This document shows, piece by piece, positions 23,070 to 33,310 of a stretch of DNA of 64,000 bases (position 1 is the stretch's first letter; each line of letters opens with the position of its first letter). The notes below the pieces were generated by a model, which was not told the DNA's origin, ran no database searches, and worked only from the letters and a program-made list of their open reading frames with translations. Origin of the DNA: Oryzias latipes (Eukaryota > Chordata > Actinopteri > Beloniformes > Adrianichthyidae); contig NC_019859.2 in NCBI RefSeq assembly GCF_002234675.1, positions 17,454,311 to 17,518,310 on the forward strand, given 5' to 3'. A program made the position numbers and the translations under genes.

Positions 23070-23150
23070 GCTCTCCTTCGAAGGCTCCTGGCCTTAGCGA
23101 CAACCGACAAGGAGAGGCGCCGCCGATTTTAATACACAGCCCGCTTTAAG
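23070..23150 (+). pseudogene. Relative of the small gene's terminal exon (left arm)
   Basis: After an acceptor ending tcatcag the peptide reads ALLRRLLALAT, then DKERRRRF, clearly homologous to the LLPLARNEE exon of the array. Here a stop follows RRRRF. The right-arm copy reads on as FEYTARFKKK. No cassette exon lies upstream, because the L1 fragment occupies that place. Confidence 0.55.
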
Positions 23151-23400
23151 AAAAAAATTGGACAAAAAAAATCTTTGTTGTTGAATTTGAAAAAGAAAAT
23201 GTTTTGAAAAAACAAACTTTTGTTGTTGAAATTAAAATTTTTATTTTTGAAAAAACAAAACAAATCTTTGTTATTGAAACCGGAAAAAAATGTAAAGAAA
23301 AAAATCTTTGTTGTTGTTGAATTTGAAAAAAAACATTTGAAAAACAAATCTTTGTTTGTCGTTAAAGTTGAAAATAAATAAATTGAAAAAAAAGCAACCT
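23131..23400. repeat. AT-rich degenerate satellite (left)
   Basis: Irregular tandem copies of aatctttgttgttgaa-type units with long A runs. The inverted right-arm counterpart (55,825-56,370) is about twice as long. Low-complexity Phe/Asn/Lys frames here are composition effects. Confidence 0.8.
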
Positions 23401-23459
23401 CAGCAACGCTTCTTGTTCTCTTCTTTTTATTCCTTGTACACATGCAAAAGTATTGAAAT

Positions 23460-23700
23460 TCTTTTATTATATTAGCTCATTTAAAGAAAGAAACCTTTTA
23501 TTTAAGTCATACAAAATGGTGGATGTTCTCGTTCCAACTGGATACTGTAAGCCTGTAAAAGTTCACAACCAGCTTCAGCAGGTGGGGGTTCCATTGGACA
23601 AGTATTAAGGAAAATTAGTTTTAATTTTACAGGATCACCAAATATGTGCACAAGTTCACAAAATAATCCTAACTGACCAGCCAAGGTGACAACATCTTTA
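23460..23700 (-). other. 3' flank with antisense open frame (about 60 codons)
   Basis: The segment attagctcatttaaagaaa and ttttatttaagtca matches the 3' flank downstream of the array's terminal exons. An antisense frame (23,502-23,684) with EPPPAEAGCELLQAY ends in this flank. It probably is the end of an unknown convergent gene. The gag-like fossils in the array end at the equivalent place. Confidence 0.4.
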
Positions 23701-23844
23701 AAAACCTAGGTTAGTGGGACTTTCGCTGCTGCTGAATGGAGTAGACGCGTGTGTCCAAACTTTGAGGTGCTTGGTGCTGACATCCTGGACTCAGACCGTG
23801 CACAGTGCTCACTAGCTGCTAAGCCGGGGCCCTCCAGTATGTAT

Positions 23845-23922
23845 GCATGCATGCATGCACCGGTATGCACGCATGCACCGGTATGCACGCATGCACCGGT
23901 ATGCACGCATGCACCGGTATGC
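23845..23922. repeat. 18 bp minisatellite
   Basis: About four copies of ATGCACGCATGCACCGGT, preceded by an ATGC run. The unit contains the palindromes GCATGC and ACCGGT. Because 18 is divisible by three, all frames stay open through it, which explains the Cys-His-Ala-Pro repeats of the conceptual translations. Confidence 0.9.
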
Positions 23923-23929
23923 ATCCCCC

Positions 23930-24300
23930 ACTTTCAGACCAGCGAGCTGGTGGTGTGGACGGCTTGCAGACTTGGGGGCAATCTCTCTGACAAGGGCTCT
24001 CCTATCCATATCTTCGAGGCTTACTGCCCCGGAGGTTTTGTAGCAGCGCACCCAGTAACGAGATGTCATGAGGAAGCTTTACCAGCTTTAGCCTGCCCTG
24101 AGGTACCAGCTAAGCTATTTGTTGTGATTGTTCAAGTGGCTGAGTTTTACGTCTTTTTATATCACCAACACACGAGACACACTTTGTAGCTTCACACAGG
24201 TTCCCCTTTGATTAATCTCCCCTTCATGAACATATCGACACACAAAGGTTCCTACCCATTTGTGTCACCTGATATTATACCCCCCTTTCTTAAACGAAGA
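23930..24300 (-). mobile_element. Possible LTR of a Ty3/gypsy-like element, fossil
   Basis: Read on the minus strand, a purine-rich tract (aagaaaggggggtat) is followed by a TAATATCAGGTGACACA-like start, as at a polypurine tract/LTR junction. No second LTR or coding part is attached. Tentative. Confidence 0.3.
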
Positions 24301-24408
24301 ACGTCAGGGTAACATAACTAAAAGATTTCTCATCAGTAACATTGCACTGCTCCACAGTAAAGTGTTCATTCACATAACTAACATAACAAAGTAAAACCCT
24401 TAAACTGC

Positions 24409-24693
24409 ATGCATATCACCGTAAAACCAACAAGTTCTATCTACGAGGAGTCAGATTACTCAGATCCTCAACCTGAGTGCGGGGATTATTCAACGAGCGT
24501 GAGCATCACAAACCCAGTTAGTATAAATGAGACATTTGCAAAGTTCTACTGGCCTCTTTATGCATCTGAGTGTCCACACTCCCCAGATCCAACGCCTGAT
24601 AAAAATAACTTTCCACATGTCGATGATGAGGATGCTGAAATTCTAGGGAAACCCATCACTATGGCAGAAGTCTCTGAGGCCCTTGCTGGTTAG
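24409..24693 (+). mobile_element. L1-like LINE fragment (region before the RT)
   Basis: An open stretch of about 94 codons contains FYWPLYASECPHSPD and ILGKPITMAEVSEAL, the pattern found before the RT domain in L1-group LINEs. It ends abruptly before the RT core. It lies just upstream of the first psip1 exon, in what would be its intron. Confidence 0.55.
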
Positions 24694-24818
24694 CTGGATT
24701 GAGTCTTCCCAGTTTCTGCTTGACTGAGCTCACCTGATCCAGGTGACCAGTTATAAATGCAGCGGGGTTAGCTGCAAAGCAGACGGTAAGAAGACAATTT
24801 AATCATGTCCATTTTCAG

Positions 24819-27800
24819 GGATCATCTCAGAAAGAATCAACAGATGTTTCAAAAGCCAAGAGAGGAAGAAAGAAAAAGGTTGGTCATGAACATTTCTACA
24901 TTTTGTCTATGAAAGAGTTGGAAATCTTTCTAAGGAGAACGTTAACTACTTTCCAGAGTGACTCAGAACAAGAAAATGAAAAAGATGAAGCCCCTGCAAG
25001 TCCTGTCAGTCCATCTGGTAAGTGTGATGTGCAATGCTGACATCTTCCCGGTGTTAAAAAGGCCCATTGAAGTGCACAGCAGAATAGTTTAGATCTGCTG
25101 CAGGAGAATGGAATAACAAAGACTAAAAACTCAAAGCAGATTTCAATGAAAATGTCTCAGAATTATTGCAATTATCCATAAAGTGGAAGTATTTTCTGAA
25201 TGTGTTTCTTGGTGTTTTTAGGTGGAGATCCTCTTAAACGACGAGGCAGGAAGCCCAAAAGTGAGAAGTTGCATTTGCTTCAGCAACAAGACCATCACGG
25301 ATCAGGAAGTGAAATGTCAGTACCTCCCAAAAAAGAAGTGCTGCATTTCCAACAAACTTCCATATCTAATGTTCAAATGATGCAGACAAACACAAGTGTA
25401 CAACTTGTCCTTCTATTGGTCAGTAAAGCTTTGCATCTTTTCTTAGGGAAACAGCAGAACCAGAGAAAAAGAGGAAGAGGGCATCGGAGGACAAGACCCA
25501 CAGTGAAGAAGAAAGGAGGAAGAAGAGGGAAGGTAGTAAAGGCAAGGAGTTGGAATGCAAAGAGCCGGAAGCCAAGAAGAAGAGGCAGACCAAAGACGAC
25601 GGCTCGTCTGGCTCTGACGATGACGAGGCAACTCAGCATGATCACACACACGATGACTTATGCTCATCACATGAAGACATTCTCAGTTAATATTCTCCTG
25701 CCATCCATTTTATTTTTATCTTAGGAAAACAAAGGTAATAATAAAAAACAACAAAACTCCGAAATGGACAAAGACGTGCGTCGGCAGAAAGCTGATGAAG
25801 GGAAAGAGTAACTATGTGAAGAATATTCAGTGAAATCTAAAAGCCCCCGTGTTTTTACTTTTACTTTGTAGTTCAAGCAGAAGTAGTTAGTTCACAATGG
25901 CTGATAATTCATTTCTTTATGACAGTTATTGATAGTTCCACTTGGACTTAGTTACTAAACTGCTTGATACAAAAGCAATCAGGTCTTTAGTTGAATAGCG
26001 TTCTAATTCAATCAAATTTGATTTAATATTGTGATTTGCTCTATTTTTTATAGTTTTTTTCCTTTTAGGTAAAGAGTAAAAATCAGTTGTTTGTAAAACT
26101 AGAATGTGAATTCTGCATTCTGAGTCTGTATCTGTGCTAGAACTAGGATTACATAAAGGTCACAAATGGCTATTTCATACAATTCAAAGACTTGGATGAG
26201 GCTGCAGAGGTGACGGTTCTTGGAAAAAGCAGAAATGAGAAATGAAACATACATTTTCTCCAATAATGAGACAGCTAGTGTCTTATCTTTTGCACTTCCA
26301 CCTATAAACTCTAGATTATGAGAGATTCTTTTTGATTTTCAGACCAAACAAAGACGGCGCAAAGAAAACTGAGGCAGGGGTCAAGAAAAAAGGTGTGCAG
26401 GAGTTTAATCTTTTTGGCATTTCAGTTCAGAACCTAAGCGTCTGTCGTCTGAAGTCAGTAAATTTGTTTTTTCTAAGTAATTTGTCTGGTTTCTTTCCTC
26501 TACTCAGAGATGTCTACTGACATGAAGATCCAGAGGCTCCACACGCAGATCAAAATGTCCCTGAAAATAGACAACCTGGTAATCTGTTGAATCTATATCA
26601 CATGCTAAAACTCCTTTGATCTTTTCAAACCAGAGTGTTACCCTGGAATGAAGGACAGCATCTTGTGCTGTTTCCTTACAGCTTAACCACATTTCCTTTT
26701 CTTTATGTTGACCTGAAATGCACTTTCATTGGTCTGATGTTGGTTCCTGCCTTTCCCCCTACCAGGATGTGAAGAAATGCTTGGATGCTTTAGATGAGAT
26801 CAGCTCTCTTCAGGTCACGCCTCAGCATCTTCAGAAACACGGTGATCTCATTTCCACACTCAAAAAGGTAAACCTCTAAAGAAAATGTTTTAAATCTCAT
26901 CCCACTGCTGACAAAAAACAGGATTTGTGTTTTAGATCCGCCGATTCAAAGCTAGCCAAGACATAATGGACAAAGCCACCATGCTGTATAACAAGTTCAA
27001 GAGCATGTTCCTGGTTGGAGAAGGGGACTGTGTGCTCAGCCAAGAGCTCAACAAGTCTTTAGCTGAACAGCGGCAATACGAGGAAGCAAAGAAAGCTGAG
27101 CAAGTCAAAGAAAACGCTGCAGGTACAATATATAGATTTACTGTTTTCTTTTTGTTACATTCAGATACTTCTGTGAGTTTAGAAACATCAATCTGAATCT
27201 CACTTTCTTCTTTGTTGTTGCTGTCTGATTATAAGAGTAGGACAGGAACATTTCTCAATTAGAGAAAAATGTAAGTTTTATAATTAACAAAACAATGCAG
27301 AAAACCAAAGTAAAAAAATTGTGACATTTCATCAAACAAATGGTTTTTTAGAAGTTTATTTTGGATATTGGATACAAATGTTTTTCTAGAAAAAAGCATG
27401 TTCTTTAGTGACAAATCAAGAATGAGCAGTAAGTCACATCTAAACCAGCCAAAGACCAGAAACCTTAAAGCGCCTCATGCAGTTTCCTGTCCTCTTCCAG
27501 GGGAGATCAGAAGGTCTCTGTAGTTTGCCGGCAGAGGCGGTTCAAAGATTTCCAGCCACATCCTTGCTGGAATTCAGTTTTTCCAACACAGGTCCATAGT
27601 TTAGTCAAAGGTCTTTGTTTTTGGGTTCAAAGTTTAGCTAATTGGTGTAAAATCCTTCAATTGAATGGAAGTCTGGAGTGCTGCATGTGTTATCACATGC
27701 TTTTCTTTCTGTGGTAGTTAGAATTGTGAAATGACATTTCATCAAGACTGAAGTGGTGATTGTTTCAGACTCTACTGACAAGATGACCAACGGTGAGATG

Positions 27801-27874
27801 AGTCCTGCAGAAAAGAAGGAAGAGATGGAGCAGGAGAAGTTCCTGGAAGACTCCTCAGCAGCAGAGAACCACAG
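24819..27874 (+). CDS. psip1: psip1 (LEDGF/p75) gene fragment, ten exons
   Basis: LEDGF/p75 is a nuclear chromatin reader that tethers partners to active genes. Exons: 24819-24878, 24957-25017, 25222-25315, 25447-25627, 25725-25807, 26343-26392, 26508-26578, 26766-26867, 26936-27122, 27769-27874. All splice phases agree, giving 995 nt without a stop. The order is a basic region (AKRGRKKK), an AT-hook-like RRGRKPK, a charged region rich in Glu/Lys, the integrase-binding domain ([33 protein letters not shown]) and an acidic tail. The N-terminal PWWP exons are absent: a LINE fragment and older repeats lie upstream. No last exon homologous to the vertebrate C-terminus was found downstream. Identity favours psip1 over hdgfl2 because of KIDNLDV and FLVGEGD. 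A partial copy is more likely than a complete locus. Confidence 0.85.
25628..25724 (+). other. Probable GC-AG intron in psip1
   Basis: Only a donor GAG|gcaact at 25,628 preserves phase 0 into the next exon, which starts GAAAAC after ttatcttag. No in-phase GT is available before the frame ends at TAA near 25,690. The donor fits the AG|GCAA form of known GC-AG introns. Confidence 0.55.
26508..27122 (+). CDS. psip1: psip1 integrase-binding domain exons
   Basis: Three exons encode the helical bundle known in LEDGF as the integrase-binding domain, which binds JPO2, PogZ, MLL/menin and lentiviral integrase. The residues equivalent to human I365 and D366 are present (K-I-D-N). F406 is present in RRF, while V408 is replaced by Ala (RRFKASQ). 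The assignment to human numbers is from memory of the human sequence. Confidence 0.8.
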
Positions 27875-27889
27875 GTGTTTGATGGAAAA

Positions 27890-27910
27890 CTTCAGTGTTA
27901 AATAAATGGA
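27890..27910 (+). other. Possible alternative psip1 end with AATAAA
   Basis: If the last exon is read through its donor, the frame continues eleven codons to a TAA that overlaps AATAAA (aaataaatgg). This could be a truncated-isoform end or chance. Confidence 0.25.
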
Positions 27911-27950
27911 TCCTAAATGTTAAAGGACATTTGTTTTAGGCTTATCCTGT

Positions 27951-28245
27951 TATATTAGTGCCTACACTTTATTACCAAAAGTATTGGCTCAGCCATCCAA
28001 ATGATCAGAATCAGTTCTCTAATCACTTTGTCCAGCCACAGGTGCATAAAATCAAACACTTTGGCATGCAGACTGTTTTTACAAACATCTGTGAAAGAAT
28101 GGGCCGCTCTCAGGAGCTCTGTGTATTCCAGAGTGGAACTGTCATAGGACTCCACCTGTGCAACAAATCCCAGTGAGAAATTTTGGTGGAGGAGGAATTA
28201 TGGTGTGGGCCTGTTTTTGCAGGACTACTTAGACTACTTTCCTTC
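27951..28245 (+). mobile_element. Tc1/mariner element, internally deleted
   Basis: It starts with a Tc1-type end (ttaccaaaagtattggctca). A transposase N-terminus (MGRSQEL, GTVIG, HLCNKS) follows, and then directly a segment from the catalytic core (FGGGGIMVWACF). Most of the DNA-binding and DDE parts between them are missing. It is a non-autonomous remnant between psip1 and the duplicated block. Confidence 0.75.
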
Positions 28246-28249
28246 CTTT

Positions 28250-28388
28250 TTATTGTTTTATGTCGGAACGGGACTTTTCATCTGGAGGAGGGGGCGTATG
28301 TGACAGTCTTTACTTCCGCATTGGTGTTTGGATGACAGGTTCATGACGTAAGGTGACAAGGCTGTGTGAATGAAAAGGAGAATAAAGG
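28250..28388 (+). mobile_element. Possible polypurine tract and LTR start, fossil
   Basis: The run ggaggagggggcg is followed by tgtgacagtctttacttccg and, 80 bases on, by aataaagg. This resembles the 3' junction of a fish Ty3/gypsy element. The duplication breakpoint falls right after aataaagg. Low certainty. Confidence 0.3.
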
Positions 28389-28548
28389 CTACACCCAAAC
28401 ACAATGAGTTATATCGCCAGAGGAGACCACGTGGCTCCTCATGGGAGGAGAGCACCGTCATCTTGGAGTTACTGCTGCAGTGCATGCATGGGAACATTGC
28501 TCCACCACCTTCAGCCAGGCTTCCCAAGTGGGCGTTTCTCCTCTAGCT

Positions 28549-28640
28549 CAGTGTTTTTCATCCTTTTTTGAGCCAAGGCACACTTTATCCTTGACAAAAA
28601 TCCCTTGACACACCAGCATCCAAAAATTTAAAAAGGAGAA
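28549..28640. mobile_element. hAT-type MITE end (copy 1)
   Basis: cagtgtttttcatccttttt followed by gagccaaggcacac is a terminus widely seen in fish non-autonomous hAT elements. The other end is not identified. The second copy is at 36,917. Confidence 0.45.
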
Positions 28641-28828
28641 ACTCTATGGTCTGTATTGATCTAATGTCCCTCCACAATCTCACTTGCATTTTTGTGATAA
28701 TTGTGGCAGAAAAAACTGGAAGTTGCAGCTGTTTTTTTCTAAAAGATGTAATAAAAGTTAAGTTGGTTTTCAGTAATAATTTTCAACTAAATTATTTGAA
28801 ATTTTACCCTCTTCCCCGTTCGAACGGT

Positions 28829-28925
28829 AAAAAACTGAGGGTTCGAACAGGGAAGTGAAACCTGAAGGAAGATCCGCCTTCCACGGTCAGAAAGGTCATT
28901 TCAGTTCATGTTCAACTGCTGTTAG
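28829..28925 (+). mobile_element. Diverged relic of the LTR found in the Harbinger elements
   Basis: The order gagggttcgaac, gggaagtgaaacctgaagg, ccacggtcagaaag and gttcaac parallels the end of the LTR at 47,812-48,168. An older, partial copy of the same LTR family. The second copy is at about 37,202-37,290. Confidence 0.5.
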
Positions 28926-29282
28926 GTGACGGAGGTGACAGTGCGTATGTCCACAGAATCAGCATGCCTAAGGCAGACATGAGGTTCCCCCCAGCCCCCC
29001 ATCTCCTTACGCTCTTTGGATTTGTTGTCATCATCAATGAAGGGAAAAGAGAATTGGATAAGTCGAATGCTGCGTGTCGACATTGTTACACAAAGATAGC
29101 GAATGCCACATTCATTTTTTTTCAGGCCAGTGTTAAGTTTTTGATTTCTGGCAGCTAATAGGTTTTCTTATTTTATGAAGCAGATCACCTGAATAAGTCA
29201 GTTTTATTTATTTTTATATAAAACCAATAAATGCATTTTGCAAGTAATTTTTTACTGCCTTTTTTGTACTGAAAAAAAACAA

Positions 29283-29437
29283 AAATAGATAGAAAAAAAC
29301 TTTATTAATCTCCCAAGGGAGAAATTCAGGCGTCCGACAGCAAAACACAGACAATAAATAACAATAAAATAATAGTTCATAAATAGTAGTTCATATCAGA
29401 TTTGTTAAACAGCCGTACCGAACTAATTACACCCAAA
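29283..29437 (-). mobile_element. Teleost LINE 3'-tail-like segment, reverse orientation
   Basis: actttattaatctcccaagg followed by gagaaattcagg is the pattern of a common fish LINE/SINE 3' tail. No coding part is attached. The second copy is at about 37,655-37,810. Confidence 0.4.
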
Positions 29438-29440
29438 TGT

Positions 29441-29479
29441 GTATACATACATACATACATACATACATACATACATACA
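29441..29479. repeat. (TACA)n microsatellite, copy 1
   Basis: About ten tandem TACA units. The equivalent stretch in copy 2 is at 37,812-37,851. Confidence 0.9.
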
Positions 29480-29489
29480 ATCTATATTA

Positions 29490-32400
29490 ACAGGCTATCA
29501 TTCTAACGGCAGAAAGATGATAAATTTGTTATTCTGGGAAATGTATATAACTCTGCAGCACAAAACAAAATCACGTTTTCAGACTTTACAAGCTCTGTTA
29601 AGGAACTTAACCAAAGATATCCTAACAGTAATCTCATCATTGGAGGTGATTTCAATATGGTGGAAGATGAATACCTTGACAGATTTCCTTCAGCATTTCA
29701 AAACCATCATTATAATCCTCCTCTTCTTCATTTATGTAGAGATTTCAATGTTTCTGATGTCTGGCGCCGTGATAATCCTGATGTTCAAGCGTTCCCCTGG
29801 TTTAAACCAGACGGATCTGCTAAATCTAGGTTGGATTTTTGGTTGACATGAAAATCAACAGAATTTTACATCAATAGCTAAAACTTCAGCTGCACCATTA
29901 ACAGACCATTCTATGATCAAGCTCATTATTCAATCTCGCAATAATCCTAAAAGCAAAGGTTACTGGAAGTTCAACGCTAGTCTATTAGAGGAGGAATTTT
30001 ATTCTCAGGCGATTATAAATGAAATCCAAAGGATAACTAACGACTGACAGTTCACCACTCAGAGGGAGAAATGGGAATTTTTCAAATTCAAAGCAAGACA
30101 GATTTCAAAAACTCATAGCAAAAGATTGAGCAGAGATGGTAAACAAAAAGAAATGGAAATGATCAGAGATATGAACTCTATTTGTTGTAAATCTCTATTG
30201 AGTGAAGTTGAGAAACAGAGAGTTGCATTCCTGTAAACCTCTCTGGATAATATGAACATCTCTAAAGCCAAAGGTGCTTTTATTAGATCTAGAGCTAAAT
30301 GGGTTGAAGAGGGAGAGAAAAGTTCAGCTTACTTTTGTAGACTGGAAAAAAGGCGACAAGGGAAAAATGCTGTTAACAGATTGCTAATTAATGGCAGAGA
30401 AAGTACAAATATGGAAAACATGAAGAGAGAAATTTTCCAGTTTTACAGCGGGTTGTACTCTTCTTCTTATTCATTTCAGGATGCTGATCGCTTCTTCAAC
30501 CACATCAAGGGTTTGGCTCCTAAAGTGGATGAAAATTTTAAACAAGTGTGTGAAGCAGAAATCCCTATGGAAGAAGCAGAAAAAGCCATGAGAAGTTTAG
30601 CTGTAGATAAATCTCCAGGATCTGATGGACTTATCATGAACCTTTACAGACATTTTTGGGAACACTTGAAAGAGCAGTTTCTGTTGGTCATAAGTTGAGT
30701 TGAACATCCTTCCAACTACCATGAAGCAGGGTGTCAGTACCCTGATTCCTAAACCTGGGAAAGACGCCAGACTAATTGATCATTTGAGATCAATATCCCT
30801 CCTCAACAGTGATTATAATATTCTAACCAACATTTATGCATCTAGATTAAAAACAGGACTGAATCAGATCATCTCAGACACACAATCAGGGTTTTTAAAA
30901 GGACGTTCAATTCACAATAATAGTTCTTGATTTGATTGACTATATCAATAAATTGAAGATGATGGCTTCATTTTATTTTTAAATTTCTTTAAAGCCTTTG
31001 ACACGGTTGAAAATGTTATCAATACTTGTAAAAAAGCTCTGGTTTCTGTAAACTCAATTTCCTGGGAGAACAGTTAGCCATCACTCAGCTGGCAGACGAC
31101 ACGGCCACATTCAAGAAAGACAGTCATCAAATACCAGAGATCATTCAGACTGTGGATTTCTTCTCTAAAGCATCTGGTTTAAAACTAAATCTCAGCAAAT
31201 GTGAATTGTTGCCAGTTCACTATTCTGATCAGTCAGTTCTTCATAACACAGCTGTTAGGACTGTTGTGAAATATCTTGGTGTTCATATTACCAAAGATAG
31301 TCAAACAATGGAGGAAATGAACTTATGGAAAACTTTAGAGGAATGTAATGTCAATTTAAACATGTGGTCACAGCGAGATATTTCTATTCTGGGCAGAGTG
31401 TTTCTCACTAAATTAGAATGTTTATCCAGATTCATTTATCCAGCATATTCACTCCCAATTCCTAAATCTGCAAAGAAAGCAATAAACCAGGCCAAGTTCA
31501 ACTTAATCTGGAAAAATAAAAATTATTACAAAAAAAAAGGAACTATAATTCAGGATTACAGTGAAGGTGGATTTAAAGCCATAGACTTTGAAAGTTTGGA
31601 TGGTATGATTAAGATAAATTGGTTTAGGTCTTTTCTGCAAAATGGAAGAAATATTTGTTTTCATATTCCTTCAAACATTTTCTCTCATCTAGGGGCCACT
31701 GAGTTCCATCTAAAATGTGAAAAAACTTCCTATTAAACTTTCTACTTCTCATCAGCAAGTGTTACTGTACGGCAAACTCACATACAAACATAACTTTAGT
31801 CCACATAACACTCCCACATGGAAGTGTCGGTTTAATTAATGTAGGAACAAATCAATATTTTACAAAAACTGGATTGATAACGGTATTTGTTCATTACTAC
31901 ATATTATGAATGATAATGGAAACATTATCTCACTGGAAACTCTTTCCAGTAACTTTAAAATAAATGATAGAAAACAATAGAACAACGTGATCAAAGCAAT
32001 CCTTCAGACTTTGATCAAAATGTCCTCCAGTCTGGTTCAAAATGTTCAAGTTCTGCTTTTATCTCTGCTGTTCGATGGTCGACCGTTTAATTCAAAACTT
32101 CCAAACTCATTTATACGATCTTTGTTTGTTAGATAATTGTTTCCAACATCTTACAAAAATCTTTCTATATCACGGCGTTACACAAGAGAGGAAATAAGCA
32201 AGTAAAGATCTCAGTTTATTAAATATTCAATTTTCCCAAAATACAAAGAAATCCATTTTGAAATAATGAATGCAGTCTATCCATGCAAGGAACTGCTACA
32301 CATACGTTTTGGTTTTCCTGAAAATAACTGTTCTTTCTGTGACATAAATATTAAAACACTTGATAATATGTTTTTTGAATGTATGTATTTTTACAGTTTT

Positions 32401-32560
32401 TGGGAGGATTTCTTTTTTTGGTGCTCCTCAAAGTTTCCCTTTGTCAAAGAGATCATGTATTTTTTTGTCTTTCAAGTACATACATACAGCTGGCAATGAC
32501 ATGAAGAAAACTGCAGTGTCAATATAAACTACATCTCTATCCTTCCACTAATGAAATAAA
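29490..32560 (+). mobile_element. L1-group LINE, 5'-truncated (duplication copy 1)
   Basis: The order is: the endonuclease end (GGDFNMVEDEYLDR, SRLDFWL), the RT (SPGSDGLIMNLYRHFW, STLIPKPGKDARLIDHLR, ISLLN), the catalytic LADDT, a long C-terminal region, and a Cys-rich end (CSFCDINIKTLDNMFFEC). It ends in aataaagaaagaaaa. The ORF is broken by several stops and shifts. The RT palm is also internally deleted: FFKAFDTVENV is followed almost directly by ITQLADDT, so the motif between them is gone. It cannot be active. Confidence 0.85.
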
Positions 32561-32650
32561 GAAAGAAAAAAGACTACATACAAACATTATGTTGTTAACC
32601 AGCATAGATGAAGTGGGATTGCCACCAGTTTCTGGTTGATCTATAATCAG

Positions 32651-32975
32651 GCTTTTCAATTTAAAATATCACCAGGCTGCAAGGTTTGTTGGTTCTCTTT
32701 TCCTTCAAGGCTTTGAAATTCTGCGGCGACTGATGAGAAGTCAACACTACATGTTCCTGTTGAACCTTCACACTTGCAGAGCTTTTTTGAGGGAGGCTTA
32801 GCACCTTGAAGCTCTCCACTCTTTAGTAAAAGTGAAACCTTTGGGTGAAGTCAAGACATGTTTGTCAAAACATACAACTTCAGCCAATCCCCACCACCAA
32901 GTTATACACAGAGATTTCTTATCTAACACAAGTTTATTATCTATGAATTGAGGGTTTTTTAACCCCGAAGGCAGC
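32651..32975 (-). pseudogene. Unrecognised antisense frame (copy 1)
   Basis: Counterpart of the 107-codon frame at 40,918-41,241, here not fully open. The protein contains INWWWGLAEVVCFDKH, LTSPKGFTLLLKSGEL and a Cys-Lys-Cys segment. It may belong to a DNA transposon, but I do not recognise it. Confidence 0.35.
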
Positions 32976-33229
32976 ACACCTTCAGGAAGCCTTTATTTGC
33001 AATACCTCTTTGTGCCACGAGAGGTCCCTCTACACCAACTACTCAACCTGTTTACAGAATGACAGGATGTAAGAGCTCCAACATTTTTTCCCCAAAAGTT
33101 TTCTTTATTCAGAATCCTTTTTGGGTTTCCCATTTTATTGCAGCAATAATCAAATCCAGCCATGGGGTTCCTTTGAATAAAACTCCTCTTCTAATCTTGA
33201 AAAAGTGTTCAAAAGAACACCCAGACAGA

Positions 33230-33310
33230 CAGAATTCATTCATTCATTTATCTTAACCGTTTTTTCCCTCACAGGGTCACGGGTCTGCCGGAGCCCATCC
33301 CATCCACTTG
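33230..33310 (+). mobile_element. L2/CR1-type 3' tail
   Basis: cattcatttatcttaaccg followed by ccctcacagggtcacggg and gagcccatccc is the characteristic 3' end of fish L2/CR1-related elements. The second copy is at about 41,498-41,575. Confidence 0.5.

Larger units (their letters stand above)
20134..23395. repeat. Left arm of a large inverted repeat
   Basis: From the aataaacgcatgag motif onward, the sequence matches the reverse complement of 55,825-58,323 segment by segment. The order is: AT-rich block with a hAT-like terminus, GC-rich block, unique piece, LTR-like piece, L1 fragment, terminal-exon relative, AT-rich satellite. The arms are separated by about 32.4 kb. Differences include the hAT insertion at 21,285, an extra 232 bp subrepeat here, and different lengths of the AT-rich satellite. 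Confidence 0.85.

Noticed and set aside
23129-23443. Phe/Asn/Lys-rich frames in the AT-rich blocks (also 55,738-56,488)
   Set aside because: Low-complexity translation of a T-rich satellite with no conserved start or homologue.
23749-24189. 146-codon frame with Cys-Thr-His-Ala-Pro repeats
   Set aside because: The repeat part is the 18 bp minisatellite, which is open in any frame, and the rest overlaps LTR-like sequence.
24819-27874. Assignment of the LEDGF-like exons to hdgfl2
   Set aside because: [20 protein letters not shown] and [10 protein letters not shown] match psip1 as I recall it. hdgfl2 diverges in the last two.
27769-28388. Last psip1 exon and 3' UTR
   Set aside because: I found no frame like the vertebrate C-terminus. 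The stretch is Tc1 and LTR-like sequence.
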